DNA of 64,000 nucleotides from Luteibacter aegosomaticola (GTDB lineage Bacteria > Pseudomonadota > Gammaproteobacteria > Xanthomonadales > Rhodanobacteraceae): contig NZ_CP095741.1 of NCBI RefSeq assembly GCF_023078475.1, positions 2,728,001 through 2,792,000 on the forward strand. The letters are read 5' to 3'. The stretch's first letter is position 1. Each line of letters begins with the position of its first letter. The notes beneath the pieces are model-generated. The model had not been told where the DNA came from, did not search any database, and saw nothing but the letters and a program-made list of their open reading frames with translations. Of the stretch, positions 28,775-37,208 are shown in pieces. A program made the position numbers and the translations under genes.

Positions 28775-31627
28775 TTACGGACCGAACTTCTTCTCTACCC
28801 CCAGCAGGATCGACTGGTTGTCGCGGCTCGTGTTGTCCAGATAGTTCTGGTACTCGGCGCGCAGCAACCAACCGCTGTTCGTCTGCAAGGACACGCCGGC
28901 GCCCAACATCGAGTGATTACGCGACTGGCTGTAAAGCGTGGCCTGGTACAGCGGGCCATTCAGCAGATCAGCGTATCGCATCGTCGCCGTGCTCGAACCC
29001 TGGAAGTCGTGCCCGAACTCGAAGCGCAACTGCGGTGACCACGTGCCGTAATCACGCTTGGCGAGCCACTGCGCAAGCAAGCCTGCCGTCGCCGTGGTCG
29101 TCGTCACCGTCTGACGCTGGTAGTCCAGCGCGTAGATCGCATCGCCGGTTTCCGTATAACCATCCAGCGAAGCGCGTGCCAGATCCACGCGGCCGTATGG
29201 CGTCAGCGACATGTTATCGGCTTGGTGCTGGTAACCCGCGGACAAGGAGCCAAAGAACTGGCGGCCATCGCGACTGCCATGAACCCTGCCGTTGTTATCG
29301 GTGACGAAACGGCGTGCGTCGAACTGCAACCACTGGTAACCGACGATCGCGTCAACGTACGTCTTCTCGCTCGGCTGGTAGCTTCCGTAGACGGCGACGT
29401 TGTAACTGTTGACCGAACTACGGCTCCCGTTCTGACCGATATCGGACTGATCGTGGCCGTATCCGACGCCCGCACCGACGGTCAGCCGGTGAGTGACCTG
29501 CTTGTCCACGCCGAAACTCAGGCCGGAGGTGGTGAAGTCGATGCCGTTGTCGCTGGCACCCGCCTGCATCTTGCCGAAGTTCACCGCGCCGCCAGTCCAG
29601 AAGGCGAGATCGCCCTGCGCGGCGACTGTTCCACTGTGCGGCACAGCCGGAGCGGGTTCATCGTCGGGCGAATACGGACCGTAATGGCCGTTCCCATCGT
29701 TGTAGCGCTGCAGGCCATCCCACGTATCGGGGCGAGCCTGACTGCTGGCCGAGGCCATCGTGATGCCGTTGGTAAACCCACTCACGCCATTGCCACCGTG
29801 CAGGCTTTCCAGGCGGCGCTGGAAGTTGTTGATCTGGCCGGTCGCCATGCGGCGCGTCGCATCAGCCTGCGCGCCGAGCACCCCGAGTACTTCGGCATTC
29901 TTCGACGGATCGCTACGCGGCGTCACACTAATCGACACCGTGCCCGGCGCTGATTCCGCGAACGCATTGCTAAGTGTATAGCTCACCTGCGCAGCGCCAC
30001 TGAAAGCGGGCGCAGCGGCGAATGCCATCACATAGCCATTGGCGGTCGCCTGCACGGTCGCGGTACCTGCATTGCTCGGCGATACGGCAACGATCCTCGC
30101 GGCCGTGAACGGACCGCCATGCGCGGTGGCCGTCAGGTTCACCTGCATCGACGTGCCGGCGATCGCTGAGCCGGTAAGCGAAGGTGCCACCGGCACCGGA
30201 TTGACGGTCAAGGTGACATGCGCCGGTGCGGACGCACCATAGGCATTGCTGACGGTGTAGTCGAAACCGAGCGTGCCCGAAGCATCGGCCGGGGCGGTAT
30301 AGATCAGGTCCGTGCCCTGCACCACCACCGTGCCCGACGTAGGCTGCGCCACCACGGCCGCGCTGACGAACGGCCCATTGGTGGCACCGGTCAGGGCGTG
30401 GAGGGTCACCGCCTTACCGGCCAGCACGGTCACAACCTGCGGCGACGCTACCGGCACGGCACCGGCAGCGACCGTGATTGTCACCGTCGCCGGGTCCGAC
30501 GTGCCGCCCGGCCCCGTCACGGTGTACTTCAGCGTATCGCTGCCGAAGTAGTAACTGGCCGGCGTATAGATCAGGTTCAACCCACTCACCACCACCGTGC
30601 CGTGCGCTGGCTGCTGTATCACGGCGACGCTGGTCACCGGGCCGCCTGCACTGGTCACCGGAATCGTTACCGCCGTATTGGCTGGGGTGGTGCTCGATCC
30701 GTTGACCGCAATTGGGCCCTGCTGGCCAATGGTGACCGTGTAGGGCTGCGACCCCGTGAAGCCCAGTCGATCGGTACCCGTCACCGTGACATTGAACGAA
30801 CCCGACGCCGTCGGGGAGCCCGACAACACGCCCGTGGGCCTCAGGGTCAGACCCGACGGTAACGCGCCACTGGTCACTGAGAAGGTATAGGGCGCCGTAC
30901 CCCCGGAAGCGGTCAACGTGGTCGAGCTATAGACATCACCGACCTTGCCCTGCGGCAGGGTGACTGGTGTCAGCGCGATGCCCGGTGCGTTGACGACGAT
31001 CTGATAAGCCTTGTCTGCCGTCTGTGTCGAGGAGTCAGTTGCGCGCACGCTGAAATTGAAGGTGCCGGCTTGGATCGGGGTCCCTGAAATGACACCCGCT
31101 GGATTCAGCGTCATGCCCACAGGCAGGGTGCCGCCGGTCATCTGGAACGTATACGGCGCGGCACCACCTGTGGCGATGATGTTGATGGAATACGCCGCGC
31201 CGCCCACGGCACTCGGTAAGGGCGAAGGCGTAGCGAACTCGACTGCGGTACCGGGAATGAGGATCTGGAACGATTGCGTGACCTCCGGCGCCGGCAAATA
31301 CGTACCGTCGCCGGGCTGGTCAGCGTGGATCGTGCAGGTACCTGGCGACACCGTCGTCAACACCCCACCCGACGTCACCGTGCAAACATTCGTCGTGCTG
31401 GAGGTAAACAACACCGACAAGCCAGAAGAGCTGGTCGCCTGCATTTGCGGCGAGGTGCCGAAGTTCTGTCCGCCCGGATTGTTGAAGGTAATGGTCTGCG
31501 TATCGGCCGCAGCGGCCTCGGCCAGCCCTGGCAGGCATACCAGGCAGACCACCCATAGCCATAGCGAAGCGGCACGCATCCATAGTGGCATGCGCGCCCG
31601 TGGGCGCCGTGAAGGCGACAAAACCAT
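28775..31627 (-). CDS. Autotransporter with Ig-like repeats and C-terminal beta-barrel
   Basis: A 950-residue outer-membrane protein: long signal peptide (about 1-41), passenger (about 45-600) made of putative Ig-like units of about 80-90 residues (He_PIG type: FQMTGGTLPVGMTLNPAGVISGTP, recognisable from APYTF and LPSGLTL; then Cadherin/VCBS-like APAHVTLTVN), a linker, and an autotransporter beta-barrel (about 690-950; GVGYGHDQSDIGQN, YQWLQFDARRFVT). It probably displays the passenger at the cell surface, for example in adhesion. The C-terminal residues are KKFGP instead of the usual terminal Phe. Confidence 0.88.
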   Translation of the reverse strand: MVLSPSRRPRARMPLWMRAASLWLWVVCLVCLPGLAEAAAADTQTITFNNPGGQNFGTSPQMQATSSSGLSVLFTSSTTNVCTVTSGGVLTTVSPGTCTIHADQPGDGTYLPAPEVTQSFQILIPGTAVEFATPSPLPSAVGGAAYSINIIATGGAAPYTFQMTGGTLPVGMTLNPAGVISGTPIQAGTFNFSVRATDSSTQTADKAYQIVVNAPGIALTPVTLPQGKVGDVYSSTTLTASGGTAPYTFSVTSGALPSGLTLRPTGVLSGSPTASGSFNVTVTGTDRLGFTGSQPYTVTIGQQGPIAVNGSSTTPANTAVTIPVTSAGGPVTSVAVIQQPAHGTVVVSGLNLIYTPASYYFGSDTLKYTVTGPGGTSDPATVTITVAAGAVPVASPQVVTVLAGKAVTLHALTGATNGPFVSAAVVAQPTSGTVVVQGTDLIYTAPADASGTLGFDYTVSNAYGASAPAHVTLTVNPVPVAPSLTGSAIAGTSMQVNLTATAHGGPFTAARIVAVSPSNAGTATVQATANGYVMAFAAAPAFSGAAQVSYTLSNAFAESAPGTVSISVTPRSDPSKNAEVLGVLGAQADATRRMATGQINNFQRRLESLHGGNGVSGFTNGITMASASSQARPDTWDGLQRYNDGNGHYGPYSPDDEPAPAVPHSGTVAAQGDLAFWTGGAVNFGKMQAGASDNGIDFTTSGLSFGVDKQVTHRLTVGAGVGYGHDQSDIGQNGSRSSVNSYNVAVYGSYQPSEKTYVDAIVGYQWLQFDARRFVTDNNGRVHGSRDGRQFFGSLSAGYQHQADNMSLTPYGRVDLARASLDGYTETGDAIYALDYQRQTVTTTTATAGLLAQWLAKRDYGTWSPQLRFEFGHDFQGSSTATMRYADLLNGPLYQATLYSQSRNHSMLGAGVSLQTNSGWLLRAEYQNYLDNTSRDNQSILLGVEKKFGP

Positions 31628-31803
31628 GCGTGTTCCCCTGTGACTAGCTGAATCGGCCGGCTTTTGGGCCGAGCAGCAGGGACACTAGGGATATCGCGGA
31701 CGGGGGTGAAGACCCGAAATCAGGGGTATGGCGGGACGCACGTCCAGGCTAGACGCGTGGACCAAGACGCCGCGAACGGCATCAGGCCTGGACCGATCAG
31801 ACG

Positions 31804-32448
31804 TTACCAGCGTTCGCGTAAGCTCGCCACGAGCTCCCGGAATCGCTCAAGACCGATATGTTTCCGGGCCACGAGATTATCTTCGTGCTCCTTCGCGAGC
31901 ATATCGAACGCCCCCTTGTCGCGCAGAAGATACGCCATGATGGTCGACCGACTCGCCCGCTTATCATGCAGCGGCGACAAGAGCCAGTGAATGGGCTCAT
32001 TGCCACCCAGCGCAACCATCGCTTCACGGATGTCAGCGTACCTTTCGAAGAACGGCAGCCCCGTGGCGACTACGGCCATCGTGAACTCCTCGACGGCAAG
32101 ATCAACATCCTCGGCACATCCAATCGGCCACGAAATCGACTTACCTTGCACCAGATTTCCGTATCCGACACCCAGCGTGACGATCTTCCTTCGCTCTGTA
32201 CCACTAAGCGAGGGAAGCACATCGTTCGTCAACTCCTCAACCGCGTCGATACGTAGCCCGAAATCGAGCATCACTTCAAAATCAACGCCGGGATGGCGGA
32301 CAAGCGCATAGTGCGCCACGCCAGTACCCGACTTCATGCGAATACGAAAGGCTTGATCCCCTTTCGTCCCCTTGAATCCCAGGGGAGCCAGTTGGGTATT
32401 GACCTGCGCAAAGAAGGAGTCGGCCAGTACAGTCAACGTGGTAGTCAA
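31804..32448 (-). CDS. Uncharacterised protein, about 214 residues
   Basis: A cytoplasmic-looking protein with no signal peptide or membrane helix. TTG 32448 follows AGGGGAG by eight bases and removes an N-terminal basic extension that runs to 32589 and has no family character. Features seen are LAPLGFKGTKGDQAFRIR near the N-terminus, and a C-terminal charged helix (ERFRELVASLRERW). It resembles DUF4304-like or immunity-type proteins only loosely. It stands alone between the autotransporter and the VOC gene. Confidence 0.5.
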   Translation of the reverse strand: MTTTLTVLADSFFAQVNTQLAPLGFKGTKGDQAFRIRMKSGTGVAHYALVRHPGVDFEVMLDFGLRIDAVEELTNDVLPSLSGTERRKIVTLGVGYGNLVQGKSISWPIGCAEDVDLAVEEFTMAVVATGLPFFERYADIREAMVALGGNEPIHWLLSPLHDKRASRSTIMAYLLRDKGAFDMLAKEHEDNLVARKHIGLERFRELVASLRERW

Positions 32449-32810
32449 TACGGATGCTCCCCTGCTCGAATGACCTGGGTGGTGTTCCTTCGGTCCGCGC
32501 CGCGACCTGCTTTCTCGGGATATTACATCCCTTGCCCTCAAGATCGATCGCTGGGCGCGCCTCCGCAGCCTTACCAGCGGCTGGCACACCCCGGCTGGAG
32601 TCGATCCCGGGCCTTGCGCGCGTGGATGTATAGGTCGGGTCTGCGACTCGCGTGGCGGCTTGGAACGATTCGTGCGAAATACTCCGGCGGACTAAACCAA
32701 GGTGTGATGCGGTAACCGCAGGAAGAGAACGAAACAGCAGGAACGTTCATTTGAGGGCCTTAGGTATTCGGCAACAATTTTGCCAAACCCCTTCCGATCA
32801 GAGTCCCACC

Positions 32811-33800
32811 ATGAAATCCTCCCTGCTGTCGGTCGCTATCGCGACCGCACTCCTCTCGTTCGCCCCGATGGCAGCTTTCGCAGCGGCTGGGGACGCGCCG
32901 GTCGCGCCGGCCGTCCAGGTCCGTGGCGTGGACCATGTCGGTATCAACGTCCCCGACGTCGACGCCGCGAGCGCATTTTTCCACGACATGTTCGGGTTTG
33001 TGCCGGTCACCGAGATGCGCGACATCCCGGTCGACGCAGCCTTCAAGAAGACCTTCCACATGCACGCCGATGCCAAGGTCAAAAGCATCCGCATGCTCCG
33101 CGCCGGCGACGGTGCGAACATTGAGCTCTTCCAGTACGAGTCGCCCAGCGCCGTCAAGGAACAGCCGTTCTACGACGACATCGGCGCATCGCATATCGCG
33201 CTTTATACCGACAACATCGACGCCGCGGTGGCTTCGCTCCGCGCCAAAGGCGTCACGGTGCTCACCGACCCCATCAAGATGACCCAGGGACCGGCCGCCG
33301 GTAACGCCTGGGTGTACTTCCTCACGCCGTGGGGCGCCAAGATGGAGCTCGTGAGCTACCCCAACGGCCAGGCTGGTGAAGCCGCCGCGGGCGTGTACCT
33401 GTGGAAAGCACCGGTGAAGGCAACCACCGCACCGCTCGACCGCGCCGTCGTCGACAACCTCGTCAAGCACTACGTCGCGATGCTCAACGATCCGAGTGCG
33501 GAGAGTCGCGCTAGCGCGATCGATACGTACTACACGAACGACACCGTCTTCAACGACCCGGAAGGCCTGATCAACGGCAAGGCGGAACTCAACGCGCTCG
33601 TCGGCAAGCTCCAGGCCGCGAACAAGGGATTTACCTTCCGCCAGACCGGCGCCGTCGTCGTGCAGAACGGCAGCGTGCGGGTGCCCTGGACGTTCGGTCC
33701 CGCCGCACAGCCGAAGAAAATCACCGGCGAGGACATCCTGACCCTCGTTGACGGCAGGATCGCCACGACCACCGTCTTTCTTAACCGCATCGCGCACTGA
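32811..33800 (+). CDS. Secreted VOC-family protein fused to a SnoaL/NTF2-like domain
   Basis: A 329-residue protein from ATG 32811 with a signal peptide (about 1-25, FAPMAAFAAA). The first half is a glyoxalase/bleomycin-type VOC domain (about 38-190; VRGVDHVGINVPDVDAASAF, IELFQYESP, VYFLTPWGAKMEL), where His/Glu candidates of a metal site are present. The second half (about 205-329) is a SnoaL-like cone domain (VVDNLVKHYVAMLND...VFNDPEG, ILTLVDGRIATTTVFLN). It is followed by a small monooxygenase two bases after the stop and an AraC regulator. The reaction is unknown; a periplasmic detoxification or aromatic role is inference. Confidence 0.75.
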   Translation: MKSSLLSVAIATALLSFAPMAAFAAAGDAPVAPAVQVRGVDHVGINVPDVDAASAFFHDMFGFVPVTEMRDIPVDAAFKKTFHMHADAKVKSIRMLRAGDGANIELFQYESPSAVKEQPFYDDIGASHIALYTDNIDAAVASLRAKGVTVLTDPIKMTQGPAAGNAWVYFLTPWGAKMELVSYPNGQAGEAAAGVYLWKAPVKATTAPLDRAVVDNLVKHYVAMLNDPSAESRASAIDTYYTNDTVFNDPEGLINGKAELNALVGKLQAANKGFTFRQTGAVVVQNGSVRVPWTFGPAAQPKKITGEDILTLVDGRIATTTVFLNRIAH

Positions 33801-33802
33801 GG

Positions 33803-34150
33803 ATGGAAACGGCCATGATCCCTACCCCAAGCTCCGCGCTCTATCTCCACTACGTCGTCAAGGAAGGCAAGGTCAATGAACTGCTCGGCCACCTGCGAAC
33901 CATCCTCGATGAGTGCGCGAAGGAAGACGACTTCATCACGGCGATCCTCCACCAGACGCCGGAACGCCCTCTCGAGCTGACGCTCTACGAACTGTGGCGT
34001 GGCACCAGGGAGACATTCGCCCAGACCCAGGGCACGCGCGCCTATCGAAAGGTTTACATGGAAGCGAGCCGGCCGCTTGTAGACAGCGTGCAGGTCAGCT
34101 GGGATACGCCCATCCACGTCTGGGGCCAGTTCGGTCCACTCGGCGGCTGA
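33803..34150 (+). CDS. ABM-superfamily small monooxygenase
   Basis: A 115-residue (or 111, if ATG 33815 is used) dimeric alpha-beta barrel protein with the ABM pattern (YLHYVVKEGKVNELLGHLRTI, then LELTLYELWRGTRETF). Such enzymes are cofactor-free or heme-linked monooxygenases acting on quinols or aromatic compounds. It is one base pair from the VOC gene and likely in the same transcript. The AraC regulator follows 112 bp downstream. Confidence 0.75.
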   Translation: METAMIPTPSSALYLHYVVKEGKVNELLGHLRTILDECAKEDDFITAILHQTPERPLELTLYELWRGTRETFAQTQGTRAYRKVYMEASRPLVDSVQVSWDTPIHVWGQFGPLGG

Positions 34151-34262
34151 CTGCGATCCGTCAATACCCCTCGAAGGGGATGCGTATCCTTGCCAATGCA
34201 ATAACCTGTGACACACGGGCCTTATTGCCCTCCAAGCCGCATTGACGCCTGGAGCCCCCTTC

Positions 34263-35156
34263 GTGGAATCCGCTGCAAACAACCGGGTAGAACGCTTTGC
34301 GCCGCTACCCGAGAACGTCGTATCGCTGGAGATGCGACAGCATCACTGGCACGGGGCACGCTTTGATGTCCATGAACAACGCAGTGTCGGCCGCGTTTCG
34401 TATCACCTGTGCTACGAGAACGAAACGCGGCTTTCTGCCCTGCTGGAGGAAGTCGGAACCGGGCGCGCGGAGCCACGCCTCAGCGCTGACAAACCCTGCA
34501 CTGTCGAATACCAGCCCCGGCATATGACGCTTGTTCCGGCCGGGATGGATTTGTGGGGGCACTCCGACGATATCCATTACATGAAAGACGCCACCATCGC
34601 TTTCGATCTCGACGCACTCGAACAGCGATTCGAAGGGATTTTTAAACGAAGCGCATTCCTGGAGCCACGGATACGCATGGCTGATGAGCGCATTGCTTCC
34701 ATCCTGCAGCTGCTGAGCGATGCAGTGGGTAGCGATGATCCTTCCGTACAGCTCTATGGTGATGGCCTCATCGCAAGCCTGGTCGCTAGCCTGATGAGCC
34801 CGCATCGCCCCGTCGCAACACCCAAGGGCGCGCTAGCCCAGTGGCAGGTGCGGCGGATCACTTCGCACCTCCATGACCGACTCCCGGAACGGGTGGATCT
34901 TGCGGAGCTGGCGTCGCTTGCGGGTCTCTCGCCAGCCCATTTCAGCCGGGCATTCAAGCTTTCTACCGGGCTCGCGCCGTATCAATGGCAGCTGGATATG
35001 CGAGTGCGCCGCGCGCAGGAGCTCCTGGAAACAAGCAAGCAGACCCTTGATGAGGTCGCAGACGCATGCGGGTTCGCTGATGGTTCGCACTTTGCGCGAA
35101 CGTTTAAGCGTTTCTCGGGATGCACGCCTTCTGAGTGGCGGCGCCGGCGGTTGTAA
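34263..35156 (+). CDS. AraC-family transcriptional regulator
   Basis: A 297-residue protein from GTG 34263, behind GGAG at a good distance; TTG 34242 is an alternative. The C-terminal AraC domain carries both helix-turn-helix units (VDLAELASLAGLSPAHFSRAF and LDEVADACGFADGSHFARTF). The N-terminal half has an AraC-type cupin-like domain. It follows the VOC and monooxygenase genes on the same strand and may regulate them. Confidence 0.88.
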   Translation: MESAANNRVERFAPLPENVVSLEMRQHHWHGARFDVHEQRSVGRVSYHLCYENETRLSALLEEVGTGRAEPRLSADKPCTVEYQPRHMTLVPAGMDLWGHSDDIHYMKDATIAFDLDALEQRFEGIFKRSAFLEPRIRMADERIASILQLLSDAVGSDDPSVQLYGDGLIASLVASLMSPHRPVATPKGALAQWQVRRITSHLHDRLPERVDLAELASLAGLSPAHFSRAFKLSTGLAPYQWQLDMRVRRAQELLETSKQTLDEVADACGFADGSHFARTFKRFSGCTPSEWRRRRL

Positions 35157-35167
35157 CTCCCTCTCGA

Positions 35168-35923
35168 TCAGGGTGCGTCGTGGAAAATGATGCCTAGCGT
35201 GTGCCGGCGGCCTCGGTGAAGGCGGCTCACGCCGTGCCTCATCTTCACCTGGTAGTCGCCTCGGGTGCCACGCATCGGGCGCACGTCGACGGCGAAAATG
35301 ACAGCATCCCCCTTCCTTAGCGGTACAACGATCGGCCGGGTCTGCATGCGCGGACGCTGCTCGGTCATCACGAACTCGCCGCCATCGAAGTCCTCGCCAG
35401 GCTCGGAGAGCAGCACCGCGACCTGCAGAGGGAAGACGTGCTCGCCGTAGAGGTCCTGATGCAGGCAGTTGTAGTCGCCTTGGGAATACTGCAGGAGCAA
35501 CGGCGTGGGTCGCTCCTGGCCTGCTTCATGGCATCGCTTAAGGAAAGCGTCGTGGTCGGATGGGAACCTGACCGTGCGACCCAGGCGTTCGTGCCAGGCG
35601 TTCGCGATGGGCACGAGCCTGGGATAAATCGACGTTCGCAGCGACTGAACCAACGATGGCAGCGGGTAGCTGAAGTAGCGGTATTCGCCCTTGCCGAAGC
35701 CGTGGCGCGCCATGACGACATGGCTCCTGAAGCCCTTGCCGCTCGCGTAGAGCGCTGCCATGTTGTCGCATTCGGTAGCATTCAGTAGACCAGGCAGGAG
35801 CGCCCAACCCTGCGCATCCAGGGACGCTGCCACCTCGGGCCAAGCAAAGGACTCCAGTCGATCGGTGTTGCGCGAGCCGCTCACGTTGTCACCCCTCACC
35901 TTTTGGAAAGGCAACATTCGCAC
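35168..35923 (-). CDS. 2-oxoglutarate/Fe(II)-dependent oxygenase
   Basis: A 251-residue protein with the facial triad: His and Asp in CLHQDLYGEHVFPLQV and the distal His in MRHGVSRLHRGRRH, followed by the 2-oxoglutarate-binding Arg nearby. The fold segment LSEPGEDFDGGEFVM is typical of 2OG-Fe(II) (prolyl-4-hydroxylase-like) oxygenases. Its substrate is unknown. Several start codons are in frame in the first 20 codons; I show the longest, 35923. It is tail-to-tail with the AraC gene, 11 bp apart. Confidence 0.8.
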   Translation of the reverse strand: MRMLPFQKVRGDNVSGSRNTDRLESFAWPEVAASLDAQGWALLPGLLNATECDNMAALYASGKGFRSHVVMARHGFGKGEYRYFSYPLPSLVQSLRTSIYPRLVPIANAWHERLGRTVRFPSDHDAFLKRCHEAGQERPTPLLLQYSQGDYNCLHQDLYGEHVFPLQVAVLLSEPGEDFDGGEFVMTEQRPRMQTRPIVVPLRKGDAVIFAVDVRPMRGTRGDYQVKMRHGVSRLHRGRRHTLGIIFHDAP

Positions 35924-35981
35924 GGCATCAGGCTGCGAACACTCCGAATCTTGCTATGAACCCAGTCGGCTCTGGCAGTTC

Positions 35982-36215
35982 TCAGCCAGGGAGAATCTTG
36001 GGATCGGCAACGATGACCTCGTGATCCCCATCGATAGCCCCAGGGCTGTCCGAGTAGTGATCGTGGTCTCGTCCGGTGCCGGACTCTTGTTTATCGGCCT
36101 GCGAGAGAAAGAAATGCGCGAGCGAGCGAAGCTGTTCCGGACCCGCGACGAAGGTGACCTCGTCCATGAACAACAACGTGTCAGGTACACCTGCCGATCG
36201 GCCAAAGACTTTCAT
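35982..36215 (-). CDS. Small protein resembling the Imm32 immunity family
   Basis: A 77-residue protein starting at ATG 36215. The pattern LRSLAHFFLSQADKQ, then an acidic His-rich stretch (GRDHDHYSDS) and a short C-terminal strand (HEVIVADP), resembles Imm32, a family of cytoplasmic antitoxin-like immunity proteins. I judge the resemblance to be suggestive only. It follows the acyl-carrier-like gene on the same strand with a 40-bp gap. AAGGATG lies about 14 bases before the start. Confidence 0.5.
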   Translation of the reverse strand: MKVFGRSAGVPDTLLFMDEVTFVAGPEQLRSLAHFFLSQADKQESGTGRDHDHYSDSPGAIDGDHEVIVADPKILPG

Positions 36216-36255
36216 AGTACGAGATCCATCCTTGTTTATTTGTAGATGTCTTAGT

Positions 36256-36663
36256 TCAATGCGCGCTGTGGTCGCATGCCCCGATGCGTTCTTCGCTTGC
36301 CAGCCAGTTCAACAGATCCTGGACAGTTACCAACGGAGGCGGCGTATTGGGTGTCCGCCTCCTAATCAGCACCTCTAGTGCGTCCTGAGCTTCGCCCAAC
36401 TCCCAGCTGTCTACTTTGAAGATCGAGGCAAGAGTATCGCTCGGCCGCAGCTGACCGGGTCGAATATGGAGCTCTCCGGCAACGACCCTAAAAACATGTT
36501 CAAATAGCGCCAGGGGAACATCGGCCTGGGTCGTCGCATGCAAGCGTGGAAGATCAATATCCTCTCTTCCCGCGACCAGGCTTTTGCGGGGCCCTCTAGC
36601 GAGTGCGAATACCGACCCGAGAACAACAACGGCAAGGATGGCAGCGAGGGCATTCATGGACAT
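36256..36663 (-). CDS. Membrane-anchored protein with an acyl-carrier-protein-like domain
   Basis: A 135-residue protein (ATG 36663; ATG 36657 also in frame). An N-terminal membrane helix (about 5-22, LAAILAVVVLGSVFAL) is followed by a domain (about 50-130) whose pattern resembles an acyl carrier protein: LRPSDTL, then KVDSWELGEAQDALEVLI in place of the usual DSLxxxE, and TVQDLLNWLA at the end. The Ser of DSW would carry phosphopantetheine if it is modified. DUF1493-type proteins have a similar fold. The function is unknown. Confidence 0.55.
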   Translation of the reverse strand: MSMNALAAILAVVVLGSVFALARGPRKSLVAGREDIDLPRLHATTQADVPLALFEHVFRVVAGELHIRPGQLRPSDTLASIFKVDSWELGEAQDALEVLIRRRTPNTPPPLVTVQDLLNWLASEERIGACDHSAH

Positions 36664-36726
36664 AGTTTGCCTCAAGTACAGGCCACAGCACGTTAGCGGA
36701 ACTACGGAAGGCATCAGGAGCTTGCC

Positions 36727-37104
36727 TTGACCAAGCTCGATCGGATCATCGACATTTTCTTCGCCACGCTTTCCGGCGGACTTCTGCTTGTCCTTGTACC
36801 CATCGCCATCGCGGGCATGAGCTATACCGCCGCCCCCCCCCCCTTGATAGGGATAGCACTAGGAGCGCTCGTGTGGGGGCATCTTAGAGGGTTCAATTGG
36901 GCCGCCAAGGCGACCGTAATGCTCCTAGTCCTGGGGAATATATTCGCCATTTTTGACTTTTTCCCTCCCTTTGGGGACGAAGTTCACCCGGGCCTTTCGC
37001 TCGGTGAACGGCTTCTCGGACTGTCGTTCGTAACCGCTGCCTGTGTGTCACTCATCGTCGTGCTTTACTTCCGCCAACGGTCCAGGGGCGCGGAGCCACG
37101 ATGA
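36727..37104 (+). CDS. Small membrane protein with an 11-base C tract
   Basis: A 125-residue protein from TTG 36727 with about four membrane helices and no recognised family. The run of 11 C bases at 36833-36843 encodes the Pro stretch in YTAAPPPLIG. Slippage in this run would shift the frame early in the protein. Its stop overlaps the start of the next small frame (ATGA at 37101), so the three genes to 37924 form a coupled chain. It is divergent from the acyl-carrier-like gene. Confidence 0.55.
   Translation: MTKLDRIIDIFFATLSGGLLLVLVPIAIAGMSYTAAPPPLIGIALGALVWGHLRGFNWAAKATVMLLVLGNIFAIFDFFPPFGDEVHPGLSLGERLLGLSFVTAACVSLIVVLYFRQRSRGAEPR
36833..36843. repeat. Poly-C tract (11 bases)
   Basis: Eleven consecutive C residues lie inside the small membrane protein gene. 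Long homopolymer runs in coding DNA can cause phase variation by slipped-strand mispairing, or can be assembly errors. No other run this long was seen in the window. Confidence 0.75.
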
Positions 37105-37208
37105 ACGTCAAACTTGCTACCCTTTCGTTCGCCCTGGCGCTGTCCATTCAGACCGCCAACGCGACCGACGAGGGTAGGACGAAGACGAGACGGAGGGCGA
37201 GACTGTGA
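37101..37208 (+). CDS. Possible 35-residue secreted peptide in a coupled operon
   Basis: ATG 37101 overlaps the stop of the membrane protein gene and opens a 35-codon frame with a signal-peptide-like start (MNVKLATLSFALALSIQTAN) and a basic tail. Its stop (TGA 37206-37208) overlaps the GTG at 37205 of the following gene. The double overlap suggests it is translated, but the short, truncated-looking protein could also be the remnant of a longer secreted protein. Confidence 0.4.
   Translation: MNVKLATLSFALALSIQTANATDEGRTKTRRRARL

Noticed and set aside
32449..32810. Possible gene or leader before the VOC gene
   Set aside because: No frame with protein character was found; only a short GCGGTAACCGC palindrome at 32709-32719 stands out, which is too little to call.
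32760..33797. Minus-strand frame of 345 codons
   Set aside because: It is antisense to the VOC-SnoaL gene, with repeats of Val/Asp/His typical of shadows.
35760..36245. Plus-strand frame of 161 codons
   Set aside because: It overlaps the oxygenase and the small minus-strand gene, and its sequence has no protein-like pattern; the minus-strand frame 35982-36215 is more convincing.
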